Positions 11,672 through 24,282 are shown, numbered from the stretch's first letter. The stretch: 64,000 nt of DNA from Dinochytrium kinnereticum (GCA_027604005.1 JADGJT010000049.1:1-64000), one strand, 5' to 3'. The notes: generated from the sequence alone by a model not told the origin. Numbers and translations: made by a program.

Positions 11672-12678
11672 ATGAAGAGTTTGTCAACCTCGCTTGTTTT
11701 AAAGGCTGCCGCCGCCCTCCAGGCAGTAAGTGACAGCGACATCCCTCCATGCTCCCTTAACCACCACCCACCCACTGCACGACCCCCTCCATGCTCCCTT
11801 AACCACCACCCACCCACTGCACGAGCCCCTCCGATTACCTCCCTTCAACCCCCATTCTCGCTTGTTCAGTCAACACCGTCAAACGCTCTCTCTGCTGACA
11901 CGTCCCTAAAGCTCACCATTCTGGGCCTGGTTGGGCACAGATTTGCCTCTTCGCCACCAAAGGCTTACGACTCGTTTGACCTGACATGGGCCTTCCTCAT
12001 TCAGCTGCCCGCCACAATCGTCCTTCTTATAGCTCTTAATAGAAGAAAAGGAAATGGCGTCTCAGAGAGAGTTCTACTAGTTGTGAGTTTGCACCTTCTT
12101 TTCTTTTCTTTTTTTTTGGGGGTGTGTGTGTGTGTTTTCATCAGCAGTTCGAATATCCTCCACCTCTACACCACATTATTAGTTGGCATGTTTATTCATA
12201 TTCATTCTTATCTATCTTTACCTACACTACATCTCACACAATTTTTTTGCGTCAACAGTACCTCATCATAACGTTATTATGCGGAGTCCTCGCAACAACC
12301 TTCCTGATTCTCGGCTTCAACTACCGTGAAATGAACGGCTGTCAAGGCTCCAATCGCACTGTCCTCAGGGACGACTGCGATCGGAACCTTTACACCATCA
12401 TTCGAACAACCACTTTCTGGTGCGTCCAAGTAAGTCCATCTGGCGCTGTTCTCCTCTCTTTCTCCATTTTTTTCTTAACTGTTAACATTTTTTTGTGATT
12501 CATTGAAAGGTACTCTGCGTGCATCCAACTGTGTCATTTATACTGGATATTTGGTCGTCAAACCCCATTGCTGGGACGGGATAATCCAACAGCATCTTTT
12601 CAATCACTCAACTCACTAATGCAGCACACAATACGTGTTAAATATATAGAGACTAGCAGTATCTTTCCGCTCAAATAG
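11672..12678 (+). CDS. Small multi-pass membrane protein, unknown
   Basis: Exons 11672-11725, 11870-12082, 12259-12419 and 12510-12678 join in frame to about 198 residues. Hydrophobic segments are FDLTWAFLIQLPATIVLLIAL, YLIITLLCGVLATTFLILGF and a third around the junction TTTFWYSACIQLCHLYWIF. A loop between the last two holds several Cys and an N-x-T site (GSNRTVL). The first intron is open in frame and carries a 42-bp repeat, so a retained-intron isoform of 48 extra residues is possible. The last junction is ambiguous: a GTGCGT donor (chosen) leads to the membrane-like tail. A GTAAGT donor 10 nt further would end the protein at about 12587. I do not recognise the family. Confidence 0.55.
11743..11826 (+). 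repeat. 42-bp direct repeat, two copies, inside an intron
   Basis: Two adjacent, nearly identical 42-bp units, each starting CCCTCCATGCTCCCTTAACC. They sit in the first intron of the membrane-protein gene. The length is a multiple of three, so if retained it would code a duplicated 14-residue Pro/His-rich peptide. Confidence 0.9.
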
Positions 12679-13271
12679 TATAGCGAGTTGCTAATCGAGT
12701 CATCATATTTTTGCAATACCTTGGATAATACCTTCTACTCATCGATTATTAGCCGTTTGACCTCACCCTCACCTAGCGCCGCCATCTTAAGGTCAAACGT
12801 ATCGTCTCTTGATAGGAACAAGAGCCACTTCATGTGGTTTGAGAATTTGATAAAACCCGTCTAAATTGCCGCTTAGCTTTCGCTGTAATGGGCAAAAGGC
12901 TTCCAAACTTATTAGACGTGGGAGGGGAAAGAACTGGCGAAAAATGATCGTGCACGTCGAAACAAAGGAAAGGGAAAAGAGGCTCAGTTGATACATGTAA
13001 AGAGTAGAAGGTATAACGTGGTGAAGAAAACGGATACCAGTGTTGCGTTGTGGCTGCCAGAGATGACGCATCATCCCAGTGGAGGGAGGGAGCAACAAAT
13101 TATTTCTTGCAAGAGGCACACTTTGATTTATTATGAAAAGGCTGTTGTTCGAGCAACAACCACAAAACAAAGAGGATTCCACCAGCCTAAAGGCAAACAT
13201 CCGCAGAACGCAATGCACTTTCCTTTTTTTTTTATTCACTTGAGCACTAAAGCAGAGAAGAAGAAAATGAA
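12679..13271. other. Intergenic, convergent 3' flanks
   Basis: Nearly 600 bp between the stop codons of the membrane-protein and carboxypeptidase genes. A 10-bp inverted repeat (CGTTTGACCT near 12752, AGGTCAAACG near 12790) could form a stem with a loop of about 28 nt. Otherwise I see no gene. Open frames here show no family match. Confidence 0.6.
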
Positions 13272-15239
13272 TTAAGCAGAGAACTCCTTTGGTGAAATCC
13301 ACTTGTTGATAAACTCAACAGAGTGCTCAGGCTGGTCATAAGGCACTGGAAAGAAAAGAACGTTTAGCTTCCTTATCCATTCATCAGCCAAGAAAACGTT
13401 GATATTTACCCATGTGACCAGCCTCAAAGATACGAAGGAAGGCCAAGTTGTTGAAGCTCCTGAAAACACCAGCTTTGCGACCAGTGATCTTGGAGGTCCA
13501 GTTGATCTCAGGAGCCTCGTTAAAGCCCTCCTTGCCCTCCCACTCAAGAGCAAGAGTCCAAGCCTGGTTACCCATCCAGTTGCACTGAAAAACGTTAGCA
13601 TAAACCAATATTTTGTAGGCTTACGATGTAGTCACTGTCACCGGCGTAGATAAGGATCTTGACACCCTCCTCAAGGATTCCAGGAATCAGGTTAACGTAA
13701 GGGCGCATCCAGTCACCCGCCATAAAGAACTTCTGGTTGACTTGCATGTTGCAACCCTGATTAAAAAAAGTTAGGCCTGAATATCTGAAAAGGTGCTTAC
13801 AGTGTAAGAGCGGTCAACACCCAAAACCAACTGAACATCGGGACGGTTCAAGTAAGACTCAATGTCGCTCAAGATCTAGTATTTATAGTCAGAAGGCACT
13901 CCTCTTCTGTGTGTGGGGAGGGGGGGGGGAGGACCACCCATAAGCAACCTAAAAAACTTACCGAGTAGCAAAGGGAGTTGCTGGGGTCGCACTTCCTGCG
14001 GATGTCGTAAATGTTCAAGCCAGTCTTCTGGAAAGGACCGATCATAGCGTTGTTGCAGTAGATACCGCCGGGAACACAGCTGAAGGTGCCCTCATACTTG
14101 TAGCAGGCGTCAATCAAGTTACGGCAGAAAGGGTAGCGTGAAGCCATGCCATCGCACTCAGCCTGGTCGAGGACTGGGCCGTACGAGTTTCCACAGGCAA
14201 ACTTGGAGTAGTACTCGTACTGAACGGCGGGGTCGGTCATGCCGTTACCTAGGGTTGGTTTAGGGTTAGCCAAGCAGAGCGATGCGCGCTGAGGCAACAG
14301 ACAGCCATACCGATGGCCAGCGAGGCAAGGTTAATCTTCTGGATGGACTCGTCAAGGTCAGGTGAGCCGACATCGTTGTTGCCGTCAAGGATAGCAGCGG
14401 CGATGGCGGGGATGTAGTGGCCAGCGTAGGACTCGCCTTTAGTCAAAAGAGATGAGGGTTATTTTATGAATTCGTGGGGCGGAAATCCTTACCGGTCACG
14501 TGAAATTCGGCAGCAAGGTACTTTGGGTAAGCAGCTAGGAAGAGCTGGAGAAAGGAGTACACATCGCGAGCAGCATCGGTGGTGCTGGCGACGCCCTCAC
14601 CGCTGTCAGAGTAGCTGAAGCCAACGTCGGTGGGCTGGTCGAGGAAGATGATGTTGGCCTTGGAGTTCCAGGAGTACTCGTTGTTGGTGGTGCCGTTGCC
14701 ACCCTCGTTCACACGGCATGGGCCAAGCTCCATAAAAAGACCGGTGAGGGAGGAGCAGCCGGGGCCACCGTTGAGCCAAAGGACAAGGGGGTCAGTGGCG
14801 GGGGCGGAACGCGACTCAAAGAACCAGAAGAAGAAGTGCTTGTCGTCCACATCAAGGTATCCCAAAAGCTGCAGTGGATGTGGTAAGCATGCGCATGGCG
14901 CAGCAAGTCAACAAACTAACCTGCTTCACGTTGGCATCGCACAATGCAACGTTCTCGCGAACACGGAGACGGTGCTTGGGGAAGGAGGGCAGCGAGAAGG
15001 AGGTCCATGGCTCCGCGCCCTTCTGGAGCGATTCAACAGTCTGGACCTTGAGGAAGCTTGGCTTCTCTGCATTCGAAGACCAGTGTCAGAGGACCGAAAG
15101 CAGCAGCAGACATGAACTCACCGTAGTCCTCGACCTTGATGTCGGCACCCTGCTCAAAGAGATGACGGCCGTGGCGGGGAACAGCAGTGACGCCCAGCAC
15201 GCCGAGGAAGAGCACAGCAAGTGATTTGAGCCCGAGCAT
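13272..15239 (-). CDS. Serine carboxypeptidase (S10 family, CPY-like)
   Basis: Nine exons (15239-15122, 15066-14921, 14868-14493, 14436-14311, 14248-13962, 13875-13801, 13756-13625, 13584-13410, 13345-13272) give about 502 residues. A signal peptide is obvious (MLGLKSLAVLFLGVLGVTAVP). The catalytic triad is present: Ser in GESYAGHY (about residue 216), Asp in GDSDYICNW and His in EAGHMVPYDQP. WLNGGPGCSS and DQPTDVGFSYS form the usual oxyanion and active-site framework. Several Cys in the SRYPFCRNLIDACYKYEG and GIYCNN region fit the disulfide-rich insertion of CPY. The family releases C-terminal residues from peptides in vacuole/lysosome or outside the cell. The first exon encodes the signal and a short propeptide-like stretch. 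Its start is 73 bp from the divergent uL24m start. Confidence 0.95.
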
Positions 15240-15312
15240 TTTTTGGATGCGAAATCAACTTTTGAATTTTGCAAACAGTTGTGGACAAGATTGAGAAAAA
15301 GGGAGAACGAAC
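15240..15312. promoter_or_regulatory. 73-bp divergent promoter, carboxypeptidase/uL24m
   Basis: Only 73 bp separate the two opposing start codons, so both transcription start regions must lie here or overlap coding sequence. The spacer is A/T- and G-rich with no TATA box that I can identify. Confidence 0.6.
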
Positions 15313-16114
15313 ATGCCAAAACCAAAGATGAAGGGATTCAACTCTCTCGCTAAGCTGACGCTGAGCCAGAAGCGCAAGGGAACCATCAAGAACTGGGTGT
15401 TCTACCCTGGAGACACTGTGCGTTGGTCTTTGCTGCTGCTGCCGCTGCGCTGCTGTGATGGAATGGCCTTTTAATTTATTTGCATGTCACAGGTCGAGGT
15501 GATCGGCGGAAAGGATGAGGGGAAGAGGGGCAAGATTTTGAATGTAGTCAAGCCGATTGACCGCCTGGTCGTCGATGGCGTCCGTCTGGTAACAGCTCAT
15601 CATCAAGGGTTTCCTGGTTTATTCATTTGCTTGTTCTGTAGGCCAAGAAGCACGTCAAACCCAATGCCAGCAACAGGACCGGCCAGATTGTCACAAAGCC
15701 CATGCCTGTTCACTACTCGGACGTTAAATTGGTTGATCCCGTTGTCAGGTTTGTATATTTGATCCTTTTCCGTTATTCTAATAATTTTCAGCTCAACCAC
15801 CGATGTCGAGTTGAAGCGAGCCTTGAACCCCAAGACTGGAAGATGGGAGCTGCAAAGACTCCTGGCCGCCTCGAAGACTTTTCTTCCCATTCCTTCAGCC
15901 GCGGACAAGTATGAGAATTACCCAGGTACATCAACATACATCGAGAGTTCTTTCTGACTTTGAATGTTCAAAAGGCGGGACAAACGACACCTCGGAAGCG
16001 CTAGCAAAGTTGAAGACATGGACACCTTCGATATCCTCAACCCCCTTTCCTCCTTTGCTCATGAACCAGCTTGAAAAGTTTAAAAGGATCAAAAAGGAGC
16101 CCTTCCTCCTTTAA
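15313..16114 (+). CDS. MRPL24: Mitochondrial ribosomal protein uL24m
   Basis: Exons 15313-15417, 15493-15588, 15642-15748, 15792-15925 and 15975-16114 make about 193 residues. A KOW motif is visible: VEVIGGKDEGKRGKILNVVKP, followed by RLVVDGVRLAKKHVK and then PVHYSDVKLVDPV. That order is diagnostic for bacterial-type/mitochondrial uL24, which binds large-subunit rRNA early in assembly. Cytosolic L26 lacks the HYSNVxLVDP segment. The N-terminus (MPKPKMKGFNSLAKLTLSQKRKG) is basic, as expected for mitochondrial import. The C-terminal extension beyond the KOW core is lineage-specific and the last exon is the least certain part. Confidence 0.88.
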
Positions 16115-16314
16115 CCCCCCATCAAGCCCATCGTTCTACGCAAATACGCACCCTCGCACACAATCACAATCAATCCAGCATCCGAACTTTCACCCGCATC
16201 TATTCCCATCCCATGCTTCTCTTTGGCGGTCTGCCATGCAAATAATCCCCACAACGGGCGTCGATCGCTCCTTTCTCGTCCAGGACTTAAAGAATGTCGG
16301 GGCATTTCAACCTG

Positions 16315-16320
16315 AATAAA
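16315..16320 (+). terminator. AATAAA poly(A) signal of uL24m
   Basis: A canonical hexamer about 200 bp after the uL24m stop and only 26 bp before the STT3 start codon. The uL24m transcript end and the STT3 5' leader must be almost abutting. Confidence 0.55.
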
Positions 16321-16345
16321 CGTAATACAAACGAAAAAACAAAAA

Positions 16346-19048
16346 ATGGGTGCAGCTGAACCGACTGCCTCGGCCATCTGGCTTCGCGTGGTGATATTGC
16401 TTGGGATAGGCGTGCTGGCCATCAGCACACGGTTGTTCAGTGTCATTCGCTTTGGTAAGCTAAAGTTGCCAACCGCTGCATAACCCGCGCTTGTGTGCAT
16501 GTCTCGCTGACTGTCTGTGTCTTCCAGAGAGTGTCATTCACGAGTTTGATCCCTGGTTCAACTACCGGTCTACAAAGCAGCTCGTCGAGAATGGCTTCTA
16601 TGACTTTCTGAACTGGTTAGTGGGCTCTTTTTCTGCCATGGCATCGCGGTATTTGGTATGATTTTTGACTGATGCATCTCGTCCAGGTTTGATGAGCTCT
16701 CATGGTACCCCCTTGGTCGTGTGGTGGGAGGCACCGTCTACCCCGGTATCATGGTTACTGCGGGAGGTATTCATTGGGTATTGAACAAGCTCAACTTCCC
16801 CGTCGATATCCGAAACATTTGCGTGTTTTTGGCTCCTGTGTTCTCGTCGTTGACTGCATTCGCGGCCTACCTTTTGACGGTTGAGTTGAAGGATTCTTCG
16901 GCGGGTCTCCTCGCTGCAGCTTTCATTGGTATTGCCCCTGGATATATCTCCAGATCCGTCGCGGGTTCTTACGACAATGAGGGTATTGCCATCTTCCTGC
17001 TTATGTTCACCTTCTACCTCTGGCTCAAGGCTTTGAAGCTTGGCTCCGCCTTCTACGGAGGTCTTGCGGCGTTCTTCTACTTTTACATGGTGTCCGCATG
17101 GGGTGGATATGTTTTTATCATCAATTTGATACCTCTTCATGGATTTGCTCTTCTTCTCATGGGTCGGTTCTCGCCCCGTTTGTATGTGGCGTACTCTAGC
17201 TTCTACGTAATTGGAACCCTCGCATCGATGCAGATTCCTTTCGTCGGATTCCAGCCCACGCGTACTTCTGAGCACATGGCTGCTTTGGGTGGGTTTCTTG
17301 TTTCTTGTTTCTTGTCTTTCAACCAAGTTATTAATCTACTCCCACCAAAATCCCAGGTATTTTTGGTCTCTTACAGATTGTTGCTTTCACGGAGCTCATC
17401 AGGAGCCATCTTTCCGCGAATCAGTTCAAGAGCTTGTTTCAGGGTCTTATCCTTGGTATCTTTGCTCTCGGATTTGCGGCTCTTGTCGGCCTGACAGTTG
17501 GTGGTTACATTGCTCCGTGGACAGGGCGATTCTACTCACTCTGGGACACTGGCTACGCTAAGAAGTACATCCCCATCATTGCCTCCGTGTCGGAGCACCA
17601 GCCGACCGCATGGCCTGCCTTCTTCTTTGACCTTCAGCTTTTGATTCCCTTGTTCCCTGCCGGTATCTACTTCTGCTTCCAGGAGCTTCGTGATGAACAC
17701 GTCTTTGTGGTGAGGATGAGAACTGTTTGTTTTTTGGGTAATTGACACGATTACTACCCCGTAGATTCTGTACGCCGTTGCTGCTAGTTACTTTGCCGGT
17801 GTGATGGTTCGATTGATGTTGACCCTTACCCCGATCGTTTGCGTTGCCTCTGCCATCGCAGTCTCAAAGCTTTTGGATGTCTACATGTCTGCCCCCTCTA
17901 AGCCTGCGGAGAAGCCCGCCGAAAAATCTGGTTCCGCCCCCTCGAAGTCCTCCGAGAAGGCTTCTACCTCTGAAGACAAGACGAAGTCCACCCCCGCTAA
18001 GAAGACAGTCGTTGAGGATACTTCCCTTGGCCACGAATCAATGCTTGTCATTGCGTCTATTACTGTTCTTCTCTGCATCTTCACCTGGCACTGCACGTGG
18101 GTTACCTCAAACGCCTACTCGTCCCCGTCCATCGTCTTGGCTTCCAGGACCCAGGAGGGTAACCAGGTCATTATCGATGATTTCCGTGAGGCCTACTACT
18201 GGCTTCGACAGAATTCGGATGAGAAGGCTAAGATTATGTCGTGGTGGGATTATGGGTACCAGATTACTGGCATGGCCAACCGAACCGTTCTTGTTGACAA
18301 CAACACCTGGAACAACACTCACATTGCCACTGTTGGTAAGGCCATGGCCAGCTCTGAGGATGTTGCCTACGAGATTATGAGGAAGCTGGATGTGACCTAT
18401 GTTCTTGTCATCTTTGGCGCTGCCATTGGGTATTCCGGTGATGATATCAATAAGTTCCTTTGGATGATTCGTATTGGAGAGGGTGTTTACCCTAACGATG
18501 TCAGCGAGAGGAGCTTTTTCACTGACAGGGGGGAATACCGTGTCGATGATGAGGCTACTCCGGCTATGCGTAACAGCATCATGTACAAGATGTCTTATTA
18601 CCGGTTTGCTGAGCTTTTCGGGCCTACTGGTCAGCCTTATGATAGGGTTCGTAGCTCACCTGTGCCGAAGAAGCCCATTAAGATGCACGTATTGGAAGAA
18701 GGTATCGTTTATTTTCTTGAAGTTGAATTACATACTGACTATTTCCTTTTTTTTTTTTTTTGCTTTTCAACAAAAACATGCAAATCGATATGCAGCCTTC
18801 AGCTCTGAGGTGAATTTCCTATATTTATATATCAAACTAAATCTATTCTCTGTACTTCAGAACATGATTGTTAGGATTTACAAGGTGAAGGATTTGGACA
18901 ATATTGGAAGGTCACTTAGTGCAGCGGCAAGGTAAACAGATGATTATTTATAGGGCAAAGACAATCATTCTAACGCCTCTTTCATTGGCCCAGCTTTGGC
19001 AAGTCAAAGCGAAAGAAGCGATCCATCGGAGGCCGAAGGAACAAGTAA
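16346..19048 (+). CDS. STT3: Oligosaccharyltransferase catalytic subunit STT3
   Basis: Eight exons (16346-16454, 16528-16615, 16687-17288, 17357-17709, 17765-18701, 18796-18809, 18861-18931, 18994-19048) give about 742 residues. STT3 transfers the lipid-linked glycan to Asn in N-x-S/T sequons in the ER lumen. Family motifs are all visible: [10 protein letters not shown] (first DxD-like loop), SYDNEG, SVSEHQ (about residue 343), WWDYG (about residue 544), [11 protein letters not shown] and the C-terminal [11 protein letters not shown]. Many hydrophobic segments form the N-terminal membrane domain. A Lys/Ser/Pro-rich linker (APSKPAEK... region, about 17888-18020) interrupts the membrane region. 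The sixth exon is only 14 nt. The basic tail (GKSKRKKRS) is ordinary for eukaryotic STT3. Confidence 0.97.
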
Positions 19049-19134
19049 AGAAGTAAAAATGATAACCAATGTATTTCTCAAGCATTGAATTGTTCGCTCA
19101 TTGCGCCGAAGCGTGTCCCTTCCCCCGTCTTTCA

Positions 19135-19140
19135 AATAAA
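19135..19140 (+). terminator. AATAAA poly(A) signal of STT3
   Basis: A hexamer about 87 bp after the STT3 stop and 38 bp before the convergent NUP155 stop codon, where it probably ends the STT3 transcript. Confidence 0.5.
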
Positions 19141-19177
19141 TAAATGATCAAAAGGAATGTCTCTCATCACCATCAAA

Positions 19178-22100
19178 TTAGTAAGAGAAAAAGGCGCTGG
19201 TCCTCAAGGTATCTTGGATGGATCGCAGCATCGCCATCGACTGTTGATCGATTGGGCTTAGAAGGAGCTTGGACACTGCGTCGTCGACTGCCTTGGTTGG
19301 GAAACGGCTGCGTTCCTTGGAGAGTTGAACTTCGTTAAGCCACCTTTGAAGGAGAATGCAGATCCTTCTCACAAGGTGCCCAATCATTACTTGAGAATTC
19401 CAAGGCTGTGTCTGCAAATACAAATGGAAGCGTGAGTGTCAAACACGCTTTGACAGATTACACAACCTTATTCTCAAAAAGAGCGAAGTAAACCTGGAAC
19501 AACACGCCATAAGGAATTTGGATAGCCCTCATCAGAGAAATAACCGCGCCTTCTTCATTGGCATCACCCCGTTGAATGCATATTTGCTCTAGCTTAGAAG
19601 CGATAAACGCTAAAAGTCAGGTAAGAAGCCCGAAAACTCAAAACGTGTAAAACCTAGCGGGAACACATTCTCGTCAGGGAAGTATTTCAAGCCCAAATTA
19701 CGTATCTTCTCCCACAAAATTCGAATCTCATCCGATGAAAGATGATCTTATGGAAGATAGTAAGTCGTGTGATGATTGAATACGATATTTACCTCCCATG
19801 ATTTTCTCCCACAAACTCTGGACTAATGTGGGATCTTTATGCCCAGACGCATGCAAAATATCCAAGCTGATTTCGTGGAGGTCAAACCTCTTTGCGTAGT
19901 TCACATACAACTCGGAAATACTCATTAAAGACCGGAAAAGCGGGTCATCTGGGGTTGCAAATTTAAGATTTTCACATGCAAGCACGATATCCATCTGAAT
20001 CTTGGCAACCTGTTTTTTTTGTCAGAAAAAAATTGATGAAAGACCTCAAACATCTTTCTTGTCACCCAAATCTCGAATAAAGTCCGCATCATTATCGCTA
20101 AAGGACGAGCTCAAAGCGTTGGCCACAGCCAATTGCAATAACTCGAAGCGTTTCAAGAAATTGAGATCATATTTCCTGCACCACGTAAGCTTGCACTCCA
20201 TGCACAAAAGACGACTTACTTAGATGTGCAGATAGCGCAAAGAACCTTGGCAGAGTTCAAAAACTGCTCTCTCTTCACGTAATAACGCCACAGAGTGTTG
20301 ATTTTTTCAAATGTCAACGGATCACTTCCAAGGTATTCCTCGAGGTAAGGTGACTCAACCTAATAATGTGAGATAATGATGAGAAATACTCGAAATACCT
20401 CGATCAGCTTATCCGCGGAGCCAGATTCAAGAAGCCAGTTGAAAAAATGGAAATGCAAGAGCTTATCATCAGAAAGGAAAATCTCCTCTAGGAAGGTAGA
20501 TTGAATACCCTCAGGACCTGCCAGAAAGGTTAGACATAATAGTGAATAGGTAAGCACTTTTCCCCTGAGCAATGTTTTCCGCCTCCATCATCATAGGCAG
20601 CTGCTGAAGCAACTCGTAGCATTGTCTCCTGCCTAAATACAAATCTTTGCGGAAATCCTATACCTATTAGGTAAAACTGACGAAAAATACACACATTCTC
20701 AGGCATCCCTTCCATAAAATAAGAGATTGCCAGATTGGACGGGTCATGGGCTGCAGCGTATGCCAGCACTAAACGAATCGGGCCTAACAAAAAGCTTAGC
20801 GATGTTGAAGAAGGAAAATTAAAAAATATGAAGATACTTACGACTTAGATCCTGAGCTACAACGTATAAATTACATATTTCTCTAAGTCGATCAAACTGC
20901 AGACTGGGAAGAATACGTAAAAAGTGGCTATAACACACAATCAGTTTTTCTGTCATCTGCTTAGGCTCTGAATTCAAACCTTAATGATTCAGAAAGAAGG
21001 TTTTCCGCAGAAGATCCTCTCTCAAATGAAGATTTTTTAAGGCATTCCATTCCCTAAGGCAAGCCGTAAATCAGTAAAGAGGGTCACGAAAGAAGAGCTT
21101 GAACCAAAATAATAATCAAGATAATGAAGAATATCAGAGGAAAAATTAACGCACCCTATACAGGATGATATCATCTAACGAGCAGAAGGTAGGACACTGA
21201 CGATGAGTAGACTCGCAAATTCCATTGATCTTTAAAGGAGTAAGTCAATACATGATAAAAACCCATTAAAACAAAAGCATACCTCGACGCCTTCGTTGAT
21301 TTTCGACTGAATAATGCTGGCAAATACAATTTTTCCAATCTCACGACCCATAGGGGACGTGATAAGCGACTCAAAAGATTGCTCGGTCACAAAGTTTTTA
21401 AGACCATTGGTATTCTCAAGTCTAGGTAAAGATTAGTAAGGAAAATATATCCAATACCACATTTCTTGAAGGCGGACGATTCCAACGTCCATCAAAAAGA
21501 TCGCAAAAGAAGTACCCTCAATAGAAAGTTTTACAAGATCAAGCATATTCTGAAGGGATATTTGCTCCCGCTTATAATTATCAGATACAGCTTTATGACG
21601 GAGATTTACCTGAAGAGCCTCTCGTTCAGAGCTACTTTCAGAGATACCGATGCGACCGTTATCAAAGTCGTTTGCGTTTAAAGGCTTCGCTAATAGTGGT
21701 ATTCTAAATTTCGTAAGCAAAAGAAGAGCACTATAATACGAACTCATCAAGCATCTCCTTCAACGACAGCAAAGATAGTTGTATCTTTTTCAGGAATGTA
21801 AAACTGAGGGTCCAAGTCGCCTTAGAATCAGGACCCTGACTATGGCTAAAAACTTTTAATAGGGCCCATCCTTATCCACTTACGCAAGGGGTTTCTTCCA
21901 AATGGGCTGCAAAAGCTTTGCTAAAAAAAGGGTAAGGCCGTCTAATCGGGCGCTTAAAGTTGAGTCTACGTCTGTAAGAGGGCGGCCAAGAGCCTCGTTT
22001 TGCATATCTGTATTGAGTTTTGTTAATTGATAAATATTAAAGAAAGGCCCCTTACAAAGAGAACTTAAGGCTGTCTTCGGCTGGTCAAGACGCTTCATCG

Positions 22101-24282
22101 GCTGAGATCCAGTTTCCAAGAATAAACGTTTAGCCCATGACTTAACATTTGCCTTCGCAACTGATCCTAAAAATAAAGTTTTTAATGAATACTGTAGTGT
22201 CTCCTGTGAAAACACTACCTTCACTAAAAATGCATTAGAGAGAGAATCATTACATCGTTATACCTCTCTGGGCTGCAAACAATTGCAAGACATAAAAAGC
22301 AGATATGATCCATACTGAACCTAAAAAGAAGAAAAATAATCATGTGATAAATTAATTTCAAGACATCAAATAGTTATTCCTAACCTAGTGATAAACTGAG
22401 GCAGTCCAGGTGCCCAGTTCCCTTTCACAGAAGAATCTTCCAACAAAAGTTTGAGAAACTCGATGGGACTTCTCGCCATGTATGAGATAATCCCTAAAAC
22501 ATTAGAAAATCAGAAAGAATCGGGTAAAACCTGTATTTGAAAGAAGAAGGAATCTTCTGGAGCTTCCCGTAAAATTTTCTGATTCAACATCCGACCGCCC
22601 AGTTTCTTCAACAACTATTGCCCAAGTCTTGCCCTCAATGGGATCAAAGCCGTACATTTCTTCATGAGAGAATTTCTAAAAGAGTTTGAATAAATTTGAA
22701 AAGTAGGGATGGCTTTCTCACGTTGGGAGAGATACATAAAATAGAGTCAGTGTCTTCAGAAACTGAGTTTGCAGCAGCAAGAACCCCCTTCGAATATGAA
22801 GCATCATGCAGCCGGTATCGGTCCTTGATTTGCGGGGGAGGTCGAATAAAAACAAGTTGAAGACCTGTAGGCTCAGCAGTCTCAGAGGATTTTGAGGGTA
22901 TGATCAAAGATGAGTTCCTTTTACAGGAAAAGTAGAGTCTGAAACCTTACAATAGATCAATAATCCATTTGAATTACTTTGATACCTGAAGAGGTAAGAG
23001 CAACAAGATTTAGTTGCTTCGATTCACCAACCAAAATCGGGTGTATGGATATAATTTGGAATGACCGCGGGTCCAGGTATGATGTTGAAGAGATATTGGC
23101 TGCTTCGAGCCATTTTTGCGCTTGTTGGAAGGTATCAGCAAACTTGTAGACTTTCTTAAAGTCCTGGCCTTTCGGTCCGAGATACACAAGCTAAAAAAAT
23201 TGGCCTTTGTAACATTTGGGCTTCCTACCTCAATGACGGAACTATCCGAAAGACTGTATAGAAGTTGTCGCTCCGCATCGATGCAGACTTTCCTGATGGG
23301 ATCTAACCGCATAAATCGATATTCATCATACGAATTATTACCTCTCTCATTACTACTGAAGAATGGGAGGGACGGAATGAAATGCTTGTAAGGAGGGGAA
23401 GTCAAATCAACCATCCTGCATCTCCGGTAAAGCCATCCATCCTCGGACTGAAAAGGTTAAGCTCATTTGTGAAATCCGTTTACCTGATACTGCAATTCAT
23501 ATATATTGCCATTATTGCCGCACATAAAGATCCGTCCATCCACTGATCCAACAATGGAAATCATAGAGATGTTGTCTGATGGTATGGATATATCGGTCGA
23601 ATATAGCTTCAAACTCGTTAATCCATTGGATTGCGTTGCGGCAACGGCCACAAGAATAATTTCAATAGGGGTAGCAATAACAAGCAAGTAATTAATCTGA
23701 TCCAGAAAAACGCCTATGCCGCAAATGAGACAAATCAAGAGATCCGACGGGTTTACCGGGTTTTGGCTTAACAAGGCCCACGCTTACAATGACCTGATCC
23801 TGGTCATCTATCACTTGAAATTCCTCTCTGGGGAAAAAAAATAAGAGGTCGGAACAACAGCGACAGCATACCTAGACTCATAATGCCATAAATATAGGCG
23901 ATGGTCAATTGTCATCCACGCCCGCTGGATCTCTGGAAATAACCCCAAAAACGAGCGGCATTGAAGCGCTGTTTAAAGTGAGTAACAAGGATACGGCCAC
24001 ATGAATACCATCATATTGTTCGTAGAGAGAATCTGGAAGGGGGATTGACCGCTCGCGTGAAAGAAAGCTCATAGTAACGTCGAGAGGTTTCTGATAGTCG
24101 CCATTTTCTACCGCAGTCAGTAAAATCAGCATGGATCATCGAGGATTACTCTTAAGGATATCGTAAAGGTCAGGAAACCTGTGGAGACAGTTTTAGATAG
24201 GCAGAAACAATCCTTTGTACCGATCGTGAAGGAGTTTGGCATCCAAGGCCTTCGCCGCTTGCTGGACACTCCCAATAGTCAT
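19178..24282 (-). CDS. NUP155: Nucleoporin NUP155 (Nup157/Nup170 family)
   Basis: A gene split by many short introns (I estimate more than 20 exons). The N-terminal beta-propeller is recognised from segments such as SMISIVGSVDGRIFMCGNNGNIYELQYQ and PIRKVCIDAERQLLYSLSDSSVIEV. The C-terminal helical domain is recognised from LLHFHFFNWLLESGSADKLIEV, SELYVNYAKRFDLHEISLDILHASGHKDPTLVQSLWEKI and the repeated short helices around them, which align in order with vertebrate NUP155. The protein is a scaffold of the inner ring of the nuclear pore. I take the start at MTIGSVQQAAKALDAKLLHDR (24282). An in-frame ATG at 24354 would overlap the divergent RNASEH2C coding exon. The stop follows SAFFSY. Exact exon ends were not all traced. 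Confidence 0.9.

Noticed and set aside
12793..13302. 169-codon minus-strand frame
   Set aside because: It overlaps the carboxypeptidase 3' end in another frame and shows no domain.
16115..16345. Reading the uL24m-STT3 spacer as part of STT3
   Set aside because: The STT3 start at 16346 gives the proper N-terminus, and an AATAAA signal of uL24m lies just before it.
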